DNA from: Terriglobia bacterium
GTDB taxonomy: Bacteria > Acidobacteriota > Terriglobia > Terriglobales > Acidobacteriaceae
DNA: 64,000 nt
Direction: 5' to 3'
NCBI GenBank assembly: GCA_020073665.1
Contig: JAIQEU010000016.1
Location: 155,323 to 219,322, forward strand
In this document: positions 27,397 through 35,664 of the stretch, piece by piece
Position numbering within the stretch: position 1 is the first letter of the stretch
Layout: every line of letters begins with the position of its first letter
Position numbers and translations under genes: made by a program
Notes under the pieces: generated by a model
What the model was told of the DNA's origin: nothing
The model's database searches: none
What the model saw: the letters and a program-made list of their open reading frames with translations, nothing else

Positions 27397-28737
27397 CTAC
27401 TTTGCGAGTTTCTCTCCCAGCACGAAACGCATGTTGACGAAATCCAAGGTGAAGCTGCGAAAGGGGGTGATCAGGTCGCGACCCAGGTTGCCGTAGACGT
27501 AATCCATGTCCGTGCCGAGCGGCGCGGTGAACACCGTGACCTTATCCAGTTCCACAGTCGTTTTACCGACGTCCAGCTCAACCTTGGGCAGTTCGTAGGT
27601 CTCCAGCATTTTCATGCCGCCAGCCCCGGATAAGCCGGATTTCTTCGTCTTCAGTGCTGCAAAGTCCTTGGGAAAATCACGGAAGTATCTGGCACTGAAG
27701 TTGGTGGTGGTGGCGCCCGTGTCGAAAGCAAAAGGAAGTTCCCGCCCATCGAGATGGCAGGCCAGCAGAGGCATGAGCTGCTCCATGTACAGTGGAGCGC
27801 CCTGGTCCGCTGTGGTGTTAGGTACAGGATCGACCTGGATGCGATCGGGGAAGAAGGTTAGTGCTCCCAGGGCACCCAGTACCGGATATCCCAAGATGGC
27901 GTAGATCTGATATTTCCCGTTCTGCACGGTGATGTTGAGAGCGCTGTCCTCCAGCACCAGCAAAACCACGTTGTGGAACGTGGCCGTGCCGATGCTGAGA
28001 CTCGGCAGAACCGCGATGTGCAGCGGCACTCGGGTGCCGGAGACACCTTGCGTCTGCGCCTGTTTTTCGGAGACTTTCAAACCGAGCTGTTTGGCGAAGC
28101 TCAGAGTGACGGTGGAGAAATTAGCGCCAGTGTCGAGCACCCAGCTTCGGGTGACGCCACCGGTAGCGATATTCGCATCGATAGTTCCGATTTCGCTGTG
28201 GTGAGTTGGGATGGTGAAGCTCCCGTGAACTTCAACGGTCTGCCGCGGCGTTTCGCTCAGCAGGCCTCGCAAGCGGAACTCGTCCTCCATGCCCTGCTGC
28301 TCAGTCTTGTCGAACTGGTCGGCGAATTGCGCGAGGGCCTCCTCAAGGGCTCGGCTTGCTTCGGCATAACGAAAGCTCTTGGTGTAGTCGTCGGCCAGCG
28401 TGTTCAGGGCTATGGCAGCGTGAGCAGCTTGCTGGGTCTTGAGTAAGGGAAGCGCCTTTTCCAGAAGACGGACGGAGAGGTCGACCTTATTTTCGCGATT
28501 CGCCAGGATGCCCGCGTAGTAGTCGGTCTCCAATTCTGGCAGCCGGCTGTGCGCTAGTTCGCGGCCGAGGTCGCCGTACTGTTGTTTCTTGATGAGGTCG
28601 TCCAGGGGGTTGTGACCCGGCTGGGCAATCTGCGGAGCGTTTTCCTTCCGAACGGAGGGAGAAGGCGCTTGGGCGAAGAGGTTGATTCCGAGAATCAGCG
28701 CCAGAGCCAGTGGGCAACAAAAGCGTGATGAAAGCAT
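27397..28737 (-). CDS. Exported retropepsin-like aspartyl protease family protein
   Basis: 446 aa with a signal peptide (MLSSRFCCPLALALILGINLFA). A helical region of about 100 residues with TPR-like character follows. Two aspartyl-protease-like halves come next: 'WVLDTGANFSTVT' near residue 200 and 'FAFDTGATTTNFSARYF' near 335. Each keeps the DTG motif, so both lobes could contribute a catalytic Asp. The family is common in Acidobacteriota and mostly uncharacterised; it is probably periplasmic. Confidence 0.85.
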   Translation of the reverse strand: MLSSRFCCPLALALILGINLFAQAPSPSVRKENAPQIAQPGHNPLDDLIKKQQYGDLGRELAHSRLPELETDYYAGILANRENKVDLSVRLLEKALPLLKTQQAAHAAIALNTLADDYTKSFRYAEASRALEEALAQFADQFDKTEQQGMEDEFRLRGLLSETPRQTVEVHGSFTIPTHHSEIGTIDANIATGGVTRSWVLDTGANFSTVTLSFAKQLGLKVSEKQAQTQGVSGTRVPLHIAVLPSLSIGTATFHNVVLLVLEDSALNITVQNGKYQIYAILGYPVLGALGALTFFPDRIQVDPVPNTTADQGAPLYMEQLMPLLACHLDGRELPFAFDTGATTTNFSARYFRDFPKDFAALKTKKSGLSGAGGMKMLETYELPKVELDVGKTTVELDKVTVFTAPLGTDMDYVYGNLGRDLITPFRSFTLDFVNMRFVLGEKLAK

Positions 28738-28765
28738 AGAGAGTCTAACTCCGTATTCTCACAGG

Positions 28766-29905
28766 TTAAACCGCGCGACTGCTACCGATGGGCTGTTGTT
28801 GCGTCATGCAGTGCATAGCACCAAATCCCCAGATCAAGTCTCCCGAGTAGATGCCGACTACATCGCGGTCGGGGAAAAGGTCGGCGAGGATGTCGAGGGC
28901 GAAGCGGTCGTTGGGGTCGTTGAAGACGGGCACCAGCACTGCACCGTTAGCAATGTAGAAATTGCCGTAGCTGGCGGGCAGGCGTCGTCCTTCGAAAACC
29001 ACCGGACCGGGCATGGGGAGTTCGATGATGGCGAGCGGCTTGCCGCCCTGGCCGGTGGCGGCGCGCAGGCGGCGGATATTCTCCCGCAGAGGCTCGTAGT
29101 TGGGGTCATTGGGATCGGACTCGACGACGGTAACGACCGTGTCGGGCGCAACGAAGCGAGTGATGTCGTCGACGTGGCCGTGCGTGTCGTCACCCGTAAT
29201 GCCGCGGTCGAGCCAGATCACGTTCATGATTCCCAGGTAATCCGCAAAGATCTTTTCGTAGTCCTTGCGCTTCATAGCGGGATTGCGCTGCTGGACCTTG
29301 CTGAGCAGGCATTCTTCGGTGGTCAGCAGCGTGCCTTGGCCGTTGCTGTCGATGGAGCCGCCTTCCAGGATGACGCGCTGTTTGCCGAACATGGGACGGA
29401 TTTCGCGGGCCTGGGTGGACTCGGCCATCAGGGAGCCGATTTTTTCGTCGTGCTGGTAGTTGGGGTATTTGGCCCAAGCGTTGAAGCGCCATTTGATAGC
29501 GGAAAGCTGGGACGAACACGCAAGGTCTCGCGACTTGGCTCGGGATGACGGATTGGTAGATGTGACAAACGTGCAGCCGGAGTCGCGGGTCCACGCGCGG
29601 TTGGTGGGCCAGCGGTGGAAGCACACGTTGTCACTGAGCGCGTTGGCGCGGTAAAGAACCTTGCGAGCGCGCTTTTCAGAGGCGGCGTCGTTGACGATCA
29701 GATCGACTCGTTCATGGCGGGCGAGATTACGGATGATTTCGGTGTAGACCCAGGGGATGGGCTCAAACTTTCCCGGCCAGTCGTCTTGGAAGTGCGGCCA
29801 TGCCAGCCAGGTGGCGGCGTGCGGCTCCCATTCGGCGGGGAAGCGGACATCGAGTGGGGCCGACATTAAAGTATCACTTGAAGTGTGGCGCAGGCGCGGT
29901 GACAT
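28766..29905 (-). CDS. aguA: Agmatine deiminase
   Basis: Converts agmatine to N-carbamoylputrescine plus ammonia. 379 aa; pentein fold with 'PAEWEPHAATWLAWP' at the N-terminus, 'NRAWTRDSG', 'LEGGSIDSNGQGTLLTTEECLL', 'DTHGHVDDITRFV' and the catalytic Cys in 'GAMHCMTQQQP' (Cys366). The ATG at 29905 is 3 bp after the stop of the upstream amidase gene, so the pair is an operon; Met at 29866 is an alternative start. An unusual ~20-residue insert (about residues 112-131, 'NPSSRAKSRDLACSSQLS') sits before 'IKWRFNAW' and matches a dispersed DNA repeat. Confidence 0.95.
   Translation of the reverse strand: MSPRLRHTSSDTLMSAPLDVRFPAEWEPHAATWLAWPHFQDDWPGKFEPIPWVYTEIIRNLARHERVDLIVNDAASEKRARKVLYRANALSDNVCFHRWPTNRAWTRDSGCTFVTSTNPSSRAKSRDLACSSQLSAIKWRFNAWAKYPNYQHDEKIGSLMAESTQAREIRPMFGKQRVILEGGSIDSNGQGTLLTTEECLLSKVQQRNPAMKRKDYEKIFADYLGIMNVIWLDRGITGDDTHGHVDDITRFVAPDTVVTVVESDPNDPNYEPLRENIRRLRAATGQGGKPLAIIELPMPGPVVFEGRRLPASYGNFYIANGAVLVPVFNDPNDRFALDILADLFPDRDVVGIYSGDLIWGFGAMHCMTQQQPIGSSRAV
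29501..29572. repeat. Dispersed repeat inserted in frame within aguA
   Basis: The stretch containing CGACTTGGCTCGGGATGACG encodes SSRAKSRDLA in the aguA frame (and HPEPSRETLRV in another frame), strings that are typical of a widespread acidobacterial repeat. It falls in a position where agmatine deiminases normally have no insert. Boundaries are approximate. Confidence 0.6.
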
Positions 29906-29908
29906 GGT

Positions 29909-30811
29909 TCAGTCGATCAGCCGATTGGTGATCGGCGCATAACTGTCGATGCGGCGGTCGCGCAGGAAGGGCCAGTTGCGGCGGGTGTCTTCCAGCACTT
30001 TCATGTCGACTTCGCCGATGAGAATCTCTTCCTTATCGTGCGAAGCTTCGGCGAGCACCCGGCCGAAGGGATCGCAGAGGAAGGAGCCTCCCCAGAACTC
30101 GAGCCCGGCGCCGGGAGCGGTCTTGCCGAGAATGTCGCCGTTTTCAACGCCCACGCGGTTGACCACCCCCACGTAAACCCCATTGGCAATGGCGTGGGCA
30201 CGCTGGATGGTTCGCCAGGCATCGTGCTGCGCCGCGCCGTACTCGGCTTTTTCTGCCGGATGCCATCCGATGGCGGTAGGGTAGAACAACAGCACTGCGC
30301 CTTGAAGTGCGGTGACCCGGGCGCCCTCGGGATACCACTGGTCCCAGCAGACGAGCGTGCCGATCTTGCCGGCGCCGGTGTCGAACGCGCGGAACCCGAG
30401 GTCTCCGGGAGTGAAGTAATACTTCTCGTAATACAGAGGGTCGTCAGGGATATGCATCTTGCGGTAGATGCCGCGCAGCGAGCCGTCGGCGTCGAAAATA
30501 GCTGCGGTATTGTGGTAGACACCGGGCGCACGCTTTTCAAACAAAGAGGCGATCAGGACGATATGCAGCTGCTTGGCGACCGCACTGAGGTGGTTCGTGG
30601 TGGGGCCGGGAATCGGTTCCGCCAGGTCGAACAGCGCTGCATCTTCTCGCTGGCAGAAATACTGGGTCTGGAAAAGCTCGGGCAGACAGATGACCTGGGC
30701 GCCTTGAGCCGTGGCCTTATGAATGCGATCGATGGCGCGCTGCAGATTTTTCACCGGGTCGGAAGTCATGGACATCTGGATGAGTCCGACGCGGAATTTG
30801 TCAGGCGGCAA
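29909..30811 (-). CDS. aguB: N-carbamoylputrescine amidase (nitrilase family)
   Basis: 300 aa carbon-nitrogen hydrolase that releases putrescine from N-carbamoylputrescine. The start is TTG 30811 with CAGGAGC 8 nt upstream. The Glu-Lys-Cys triad is visible in 'CLPELFQTQYF', 'YRKMHIPDDPLYYEKYYF' and 'GTLVCWDQWYPEGARV'. The 'FQTQYFCQ' and 'HIPDD' segments are specific for the AguB/CPA branch. It is followed directly by aguA on the same strand and faces a DHS-like gene across a short divergent region. Confidence 0.95.
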   Translation of the reverse strand: MPPDKFRVGLIQMSMTSDPVKNLQRAIDRIHKATAQGAQVICLPELFQTQYFCQREDAALFDLAEPIPGPTTNHLSAVAKQLHIVLIASLFEKRAPGVYHNTAAIFDADGSLRGIYRKMHIPDDPLYYEKYYFTPGDLGFRAFDTGAGKIGTLVCWDQWYPEGARVTALQGAVLLFYPTAIGWHPAEKAEYGAAQHDAWRTIQRAHAIANGVYVGVVNRVGVENGDILGKTAPGAGLEFWGGSFLCDPFGRVLAEASHDKEEILIGEVDMKVLEDTRRNWPFLRDRRIDSYAPITNRLID

Positions 30812-30859
30812 AGTTGTAGCTCCTGTAGCGAGGTCGAGCTTTAGGATAACAGAGAGTGC

Positions 30860-30925
30860 ACGGTAGTCAGGGGGCAGTGGTGAGGAGTCAGCGCCGGCTC
30901 CTGACTACTGACTCCTGCCTACCGT
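30860..30925. repeat. Imperfect palindrome of the GTAGTCAG type between aguB and the DHS-like gene
   Basis: ACGGTAG at 30860-30866 is mirrored by CTACCGT at the far end (30919-30925). Inside, GGAGTCAG (30884-30891) pairs with CTGACTCC/CTCCTGAC words around a CGCCGG centre. Similar GTAGTCAG words occur at 26216-26228 and 46061-46070. It fills much of the divergent intergenic region, so it may influence both promoters, or it may only be a dispersed repeat. Confidence 0.6.
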
Positions 30926-30970
30926 TCTAGTAAAGTAATCCTTCGACATAATCCAGCTGGAGGTGTGATC

Positions 30971-32074
30971 TTGAAGAATGGCAATCATCATGACGGTGCG
31001 GGTATCGAGCGCAAACTGCACGATCCGATTGAAGACCGGCTGATTCCGCTGGAGCCGCTCGACCTTACCCAGGTGCGTTCCATCGACGACCTGGTACGGG
31101 CCATGGCCAAAACGGCCTTCACCGGGCGACAGGTGGGCGAGGCAGCCGACGTCCTTGAAGCGATGGCGCGCGACCAGGACTGCTTCGTGGTGATGACCCT
31201 GGCGGGTGCCATGACCGTGGCCAAGCAGGGGCTGATCATCGCCGAATTGATTGATCGCGGCATTGTCAATGCTATTGTTTCCACTGGCGCGCTGATGGCG
31301 CACGGGCTGGTCGAGGCCACTGGCCGCGCTCACTTCCGCTACAACCCCGACGTTCCTGACACCGAGCTTTATGAACAGGGATACAACCGGGTTTATGACA
31401 CGCTGGAACCGGAACAGAACCTGGATGACGTGGAAGAAGTGATGTCGCAAATCCTGGAAGGCTGGGACCACAACGATGTGGTTTGCTCGTACAAGCTGAA
31501 CCATGTGATTGGGGAGCACCTGGCGAAGACCGCGAAGGGGCAGCGGGGAATCCTGAAATCAGCCTACGAAAAGGGCGTGCCGGTGTTCGTGCCGGCGTTT
31601 ACCGATTCCGAGTTGGGCCTGGACGTGGCGCTGAACAACCGGCTGCGGGAGTCCACCGGCAGGCACAAGCTGCGATTTGATCCCTTTCTCGACCTGGAAC
31701 ATTTTGCGGCAACCTTGCTGCGGCAGACACGGCTGGGCATCCTGACCATTGGCGGAGGAGTGCCGCGCAATTGGTCGCAGCAGTTTGGTCCGTTCATCGA
31801 GCTGCGGCACCGGCGGCTGGGGGAGAACGTGCCCCTGAAACGCTATCACTACGGCGTGCGGATTTGCCCCGAGCCGGTGTACTGGGGCGGATTGTCGGGT
31901 AGCCCTTACAGTGAAGCCATCTCGTGGGGGAAATTCGTGCCTCCAGCCGAGGGCGGAAAGTTCGGCGAAGTGTTTGTGGATGCGACCGTGGGGCTACCGC
32001 TGATCGTAGCGGCGGTGCTGGAACGGTTAGGCAAGGGCGCCAGCAAAGGGAAAAAAGAGAAGGCTAAGAAATAG
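30971..32074 (+). CDS. Deoxyhypusine-synthase-like protein
   Basis: 367 aa from TTG 30971 (CTGGAGG 7 nt upstream; GTG 30965 is too close to that site). NAD-binding and polyamine-binding features of the DHS fold are visible: 'MTLAGAMTVAKQGLIIAELIDRGIVNAIVSTGA', 'ILTIGGGVPRNW', and 'EAISWGKF', where Lys matches the lysine that forms the covalent aminobutyl intermediate in eukaryotic DHS (Lys329 in human). Bacteria have no hypusine protein, so a role in making homospermidine or another polyamine is inferred. It is divergent from aguBA and near arginine decarboxylase. The C-terminal tail is Lys-rich. Confidence 0.9.
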   Translation: MKNGNHHDGAGIERKLHDPIEDRLIPLEPLDLTQVRSIDDLVRAMAKTAFTGRQVGEAADVLEAMARDQDCFVVMTLAGAMTVAKQGLIIAELIDRGIVNAIVSTGALMAHGLVEATGRAHFRYNPDVPDTELYEQGYNRVYDTLEPEQNLDDVEEVMSQILEGWDHNDVVCSYKLNHVIGEHLAKTAKGQRGILKSAYEKGVPVFVPAFTDSELGLDVALNNRLRESTGRHKLRFDPFLDLEHFAATLLRQTRLGILTIGGGVPRNWSQQFGPFIELRHRRLGENVPLKRYHYGVRICPEPVYWGGLSGSPYSEAISWGKFVPPAEGGKFGEVFVDATVGLPLIVAAVLERLGKGASKGKKEKAKK

Positions 32075-32168
32075 CTGGTACCTGGTGGTAGCGCCGGCGT
32101 CCCGCTGGCCACCAGGAATGTTGGCAAGCACAGCGCGGGCGAGTCGCCCGCGCCCACACAGGCTATTC
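32075..32168. repeat. GC-rich short palindromes between convergent genes
   Basis: Contains GCGGGCGAGTCGCCCGC, a perfect palindrome around GAG/T, and an imperfect GTAGCGCCGGCGTCCCGCTGGC hairpin. There is no U-tract. Likely another dispersed repeat family, possibly also acting to end transcription between the two convergent genes. Confidence 0.5.
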
Positions 32169-32726
32169 CTAGTCGAAAATGAAGATTGCGGCCGCGATTA
32201 CCGTCGTCCAGAGGCCGCGCTTGTCGCCTACCGCGGATTGAGTGACGTTGGCGGTGCGGACGATTTTGTTGGAGATGCGATAGATCTCTTTCTTTTCGTC
32301 CCACGAGCGGTCGGGATCGAACTCCACGTTCAGCGTAGTCGCCAGCATTTCGGCCGCTAGTTCTTCCGCGTAGTCCCCGGCGGCGTCTTCGGTTTCCCCA
32401 AAAGAGTGGTGTTCGCTGAGGTAGCCGTAGGTATTGCGGTCAGCCGGAATGGCTACTCCGATGCTGGCTGCGAGCAGGCGGTGCGGTTCGTGGGTGGAAT
32501 TCTCCGCGACCACGGAGAAGACTACTTCTCCGGGGTGCAAGTAGGTAAGCCCCTGGGAGCGCGGAATCAGCTTGCACTGGGGCGGAAAAATGGAGGAAAC
32601 GCGTACCAGGTTTTGTGCCGCAATGCCGGCATCGCGCAACGCCAATTCAAATGAGGTGAGACGTTCGCGGTGTTTGCCGACCCCCTTGGTGAAGAAGATC
32701 CGCTTGGGGACCATGTCCTTGCCCAA
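32169..32726 (-). CDS. Pyruvoyl-dependent arginine decarboxylase
   Basis: About 185 aa. TTG 32726 is chosen because GGAGGAAC lies 9 nt upstream; ATG 32714 gives the core family start '[15 protein letters not shown]'. The self-cleavage site is the Ser-Ser in '[10 protein letters not shown]' (Ser44-Ser45 in this numbering); cleavage gives a beta chain and an alpha chain with N-terminal pyruvoyl. '[28 protein letters not shown]' carries the catalytic Glu. It makes agmatine, the substrate of AguA. It is convergent with the DHS-like gene, completing the arginine-to-putrescine set. Confidence 0.94.
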   Translation of the reverse strand: MGKDMVPKRIFFTKGVGKHRERLTSFELALRDAGIAAQNLVRVSSIFPPQCKLIPRSQGLTYLHPGEVVFSVVAENSTHEPHRLLAASIGVAIPADRNTYGYLSEHHSFGETEDAAGDYAEELAAEMLATTLNVEFDPDRSWDEKKEIYRISNKIVRTANVTQSAVGDKRGLWTTVIAAAIFIFD

Positions 32727-32816
32727 TTCGTTGTTCCTCCGCTCGCGCTGGTTTCGGTGAAGACGGCTCAAATCTAACATAGTGAAATGTGAACGGAATA
32801 TGAAAATTGGGTTTCC

Positions 32817-32851
32817 GCCAAAAAAAATGGGAACCCTGAGACTGGGTTCCC
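32817..32851 (-). terminator. Rho-independent terminator of the 118-aa secreted protein gene
   Basis: On the minus strand GGGAACCC-AGTCTCA-GGGTTCCC is followed by ATTTTTTTT. The stem is a perfect 8 bp. Confidence 0.9.
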
Positions 32852-32878
32852 GTTTCGAACAATATTCCTGGGGGGAAG

Positions 32879-33235
32879 CTACTTTCCCGGCGCGACCGAA
32901 GTCACTGCGATGGTGTCGCCATTGGCGGTGCCGGTGACCTTGGCTTGATCTCCTGCCAGTTTGTCGAGCTGATCAAGCGCAGCTTTGTCCGACGTTTCCA
33001 GGGTGTAAACCTTGTCCCCGGAAACCAGGGCGTACTTGGAACCCTTGCCAACGCAAGCGCGCGTACATTCGGCCGGACTACCGGGCATGGCATGCTTGGC
33101 GCCGCACATGGAGTCGCTGACTTGTCCGGTGAAGGTCTGGGCCTTGCCGGCTGCGAGTGCGGATGAAACTGTGAGGCCAGCGCCCAAAACCAGGGCGGCG
33201 AGCGAGAAGCCAACTTTCTGTAAACCACTGCTCAT
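32879..33235 (-). CDS. Small secreted protein, unknown function
   Basis: 118 aa with signal peptide '[28 protein letters not shown]' and AAGGAGA upstream. The mature part '[48 protein letters not shown]' belongs to a small secreted family frequent in Acidobacteriota, with three conserved Cys and His that could bind a metal or form a disulfide; '[21 protein letters not shown]' ends it in OB-like strands. The function is unknown. It ends with its own terminator, so it is likely monocistronic. Confidence 0.8.
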   Translation of the reverse strand: MSSGLQKVGFSLAALVLGAGLTVSSALAAGKAQTFTGQVSDSMCGAKHAMPGSPAECTRACVGKGSKYALVSGDKVYTLETSDKAALDQLDKLAGDQAKVTGTANGDTIAVTSVAPGK

Positions 33236-33424
33236 GAAATCGTGTCTCCTTGTCAGGGTCTAGTTGCTACCTTGGGTTAGATGCAATCGAACAGCGAAAA
33301 GACGGTTCAAGGTTAGAGAGTTCCCAAGGGCGCTAAGGTTACAAGAAAAGACTGGCTGAGTGGCTGGGAAAGAAGCCGCTTTGGCCTCCAGCGACAGGTG
33401 CATAATGGCAAGCGCCGGAGCGGC

Positions 33425-34741
33425 TCAGTGGGACTTGGGATCGAAGCGCACGGTCACGTCAACGGCCTTCTCTTTTTCGTCGAGGGACTCGTGGACCGCG
33501 ACGTTCCATTCCCCGGCGGGCAGCAGGTCTCTGACGTCTTGGTTGAACTGTTGGGGATAGCTGGAATCGTAGGCTACCCCGCCACGCAGTTTCCACGCAT
33601 CCACCAGGCGCGCCGTGGTGCGAGTGTCGAGACCTTGGATTTCGAGCTCGCCCATCTTGTACACATCGCCTTCGTGCACCTGCAGCTGGTAACTGACCGT
33701 GGACTGAGCGTCGTCCACTTGCGGTACGGGTTTGACGGCAGCCAATAGGTACCCGCGGGTTCCGTACAGCTTCTTGATGGCGTCGAGGTCGGTGTCGAGC
33801 TGGACTACGTTGGCGAGGTCGCCGGCATGCAGATGCAACAGCGGCTGCAGCTTGTCCAGCGGGAAGACTGAATTGCCCGACCATTTGAAGCCAGCCAACT
33901 TGTACTGCAGCCCGGGAGTGACACGAAGACTGACGTCCACCACAGTGACTTCGGGACTATCCTTGATGACTCTAGGCTGAGCGTCCGCGAATGTGGCCTT
34001 GAGGTATCCGCGTTCGAGATAAACCGGCAGAAAAACTTTGTCACACTGGCTGCGAAGCATGGCGCGGGAGTAGTCCGCTCCCTGTAGCTTGATTGCCGGG
34101 GGCCCCAGCTCGGGAAGTTCGTCGGGACTGGCGCCGGCGAATCCGGCGTAGCGAATGCGGATGGTGGGGCCGGTGACGCTATAGACAAAGGCTTCGATGG
34201 GGCCGTCCTGGTGCGCAGCGCGCAGGTAGTCGACGCGTCCCGGCACGTTCCTCTCAATCAGCAGGGCCTGCAGAGCGTCGGAGACCTGGTCGGCAAGGCT
34301 CCCGGAGACCGGGAGCTCGCCCTGGAACATCGGCACCCGAGCGCGCAACTTCTCGAGCAGTTCCTGGTCAGAGAACCAGACCAGATTGTCGAAGTGCACC
34401 GGAACCAGTTGATCGTTGTCGCTGACCTGGAATTCCAGCTTGGTCCCGGACGGGGCCGTCTGGAAGCTGTAGAGCACGTCGGTGAAAGCGCCAGTGTCGC
34501 CCAGGGCGCGGGCGGCTTTCTTGAAATCGTCGTCCCCGGCGGTTTGGCCAAGCTCTAGCCCAGTGGCGGCGACGATCTGCTCTGAGGAAAAGTGTTTCGA
34601 TCCCGTGGCCGTGATCGAAACCAGCTTGAAAGCAGAGGCCGGCAGGTCCTTGGCGGAGGGCTTGCGGGTTTGGGCGGCAAGAAGGGAGACGAAGACCAGG
34701 GCAAGGGCGAAAAGAATCTGACCAATCGTTCGGGATTTCAC
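33425..34741 (-). CDS. Exported POTRA-repeat protein without beta-barrel
   Basis: 438 aa, GTG start, signal peptide 'KSRTIGQILFALALVFVSLLAA'. POTRA-like domains occur at about 38-110 ('FKLVSITATGSKHFSSEQIVAATGLELGQ'), in the middle, and at 270-350 ('YKLAGFKWSGNSVFPLDKLQPLL...KKLYGTRGYLLAAVKP'), then 'YKMGELEIQGL'. Such repeats form the periplasmic part of BamA/TamA/FhaC proteins, but the protein stops before any beta-barrel. It may be an adaptor for an outer-membrane assembly machine. Confidence 0.8.
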   Translation of the reverse strand: MKSRTIGQILFALALVFVSLLAAQTRKPSAKDLPASAFKLVSITATGSKHFSSEQIVAATGLELGQTAGDDDFKKAARALGDTGAFTDVLYSFQTAPSGTKLEFQVSDNDQLVPVHFDNLVWFSDQELLEKLRARVPMFQGELPVSGSLADQVSDALQALLIERNVPGRVDYLRAAHQDGPIEAFVYSVTGPTIRIRYAGFAGASPDELPELGPPAIKLQGADYSRAMLRSQCDKVFLPVYLERGYLKATFADAQPRVIKDSPEVTVVDVSLRVTPGLQYKLAGFKWSGNSVFPLDKLQPLLHLHAGDLANVVQLDTDLDAIKKLYGTRGYLLAAVKPVPQVDDAQSTVSYQLQVHEGDVYKMGELEIQGLDTRTTARLVDAWKLRGGVAYDSSYPQQFNQDVRDLLPAGEWNVAVHESLDEKEKAVDVTVRFDPKSH

Positions 34742-34758
34742 CCCGCAGATTTTAACAC

Positions 34759-35664
34759 TTACTTGCCGGGAACCGCAGCTTGGGGAGTTTTGATCTTCAC
34801 AGTGATGTCGATGAAGGCCAGGGCGGCGCGGCTGAGCGCCTTGTCTTTGCGAAAGACCAGCGCCAGGTCGCGACGAATCTGGGCGTCAGCGATGGGAATG
34901 GCGGTGAGCACGTTGGCACGGACATCCTCGATTACGTTGGAGCGGGCGATGAAGCCTACACCGACGTCGGCGGCAACGAAACGCTTCAGCAGTTCGCTGG
35001 AATCGAGCTCCATGGCATAGCGCGGCTTCAGCTTGTGCTCGTAGAAAAGGTCTTCCAACGCGTCCCGGGTGTGGCCGCCCTTGGGCACCACCAGCGGGAA
35101 CTTGGCTACTTCGGCAACCGTCGCGCTCTTCATTTTGGCCAGGGGATGCTGCGGCGGCGCGATGATGATCAAATCGTCGCGATGGATCAGCACCACGGTC
35201 AGGCGATTGTCGGCGACGGGAAGGGAAACCACGCCGAAGTCGACGGAGTTGTCGATCACCGACTCCAGGATCTTGGAGTAGTCCGAGCGCTTGATATTGA
35301 CAGCGACGTCGGGATACTGCTTCTTGAATTCGGCGAAGACTTCGGGAAGAATGTGCAGGCAGGTGCCTTCGTTAGCGCCCACGATAATTTCACCGCGGGG
35401 CACGCGCTCGGTCTCAGCAATAGCGGCAATCATGGCCTTACGCGATTCCAGCGCGCCCTCAGCATATTTCTGAAACAGCTTGCCGGAGGCGGTGAGCGAA
35501 ACTTTGCCGCCGGAACGGTCGAGCAGCCTGGCGCCAACTTCTTCCTCGAGGGCGCGAATCTGCGACGAAATCGCCGGCTGCGTGCGGAAGCGCTTCTCCG
35601 CGGCGCGGGAGAAACTCGACAGGCGCGCGACTTCCAGAAAGGTTTCGAGCTGGTCGAAGTCCAT
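34759..35664 (-). CDS. LysR-family transcriptional regulator
   Basis: 301 aa, start at ATG 35664 (MDFDQLETFLEV). Winged HTH at residues 1-60 ('SSFSRAAEKRFRTQPAISSQIRALEEEVGARLLDR') and two-lobed effector domain from about 90. The likely ligand is unknown. A T-N11-A palindrome at 35863-35879, about 200 bp upstream, is a candidate autoregulatory site and lies between this gene and the divergent glnA. Confidence 0.93.
   Translation of the reverse strand: MDFDQLETFLEVARLSSFSRAAEKRFRTQPAISSQIRALEEEVGARLLDRSGGKVSLTASGKLFQKYAEGALESRKAMIAAIAETERVPRGEIIVGANEGTCLHILPEVFAEFKKQYPDVAVNIKRSDYSKILESVIDNSVDFGVVSLPVADNRLTVVLIHRDDLIIIAPPQHPLAKMKSATVAEVAKFPLVVPKGGHTRDALEDLFYEHKLKPRYAMELDSSELLKRFVAADVGVGFIARSNVIEDVRANVLTAIPIADAQIRRDLALVFRKDKALSRAALAFIDITVKIKTPQAAVPGK

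Noticed and set aside
30905..31519. Minus-strand frame opposite the DHS-like gene
   Set aside because: The plus strand has clear DHS motifs; the opposite frame has none and no ribosome site.
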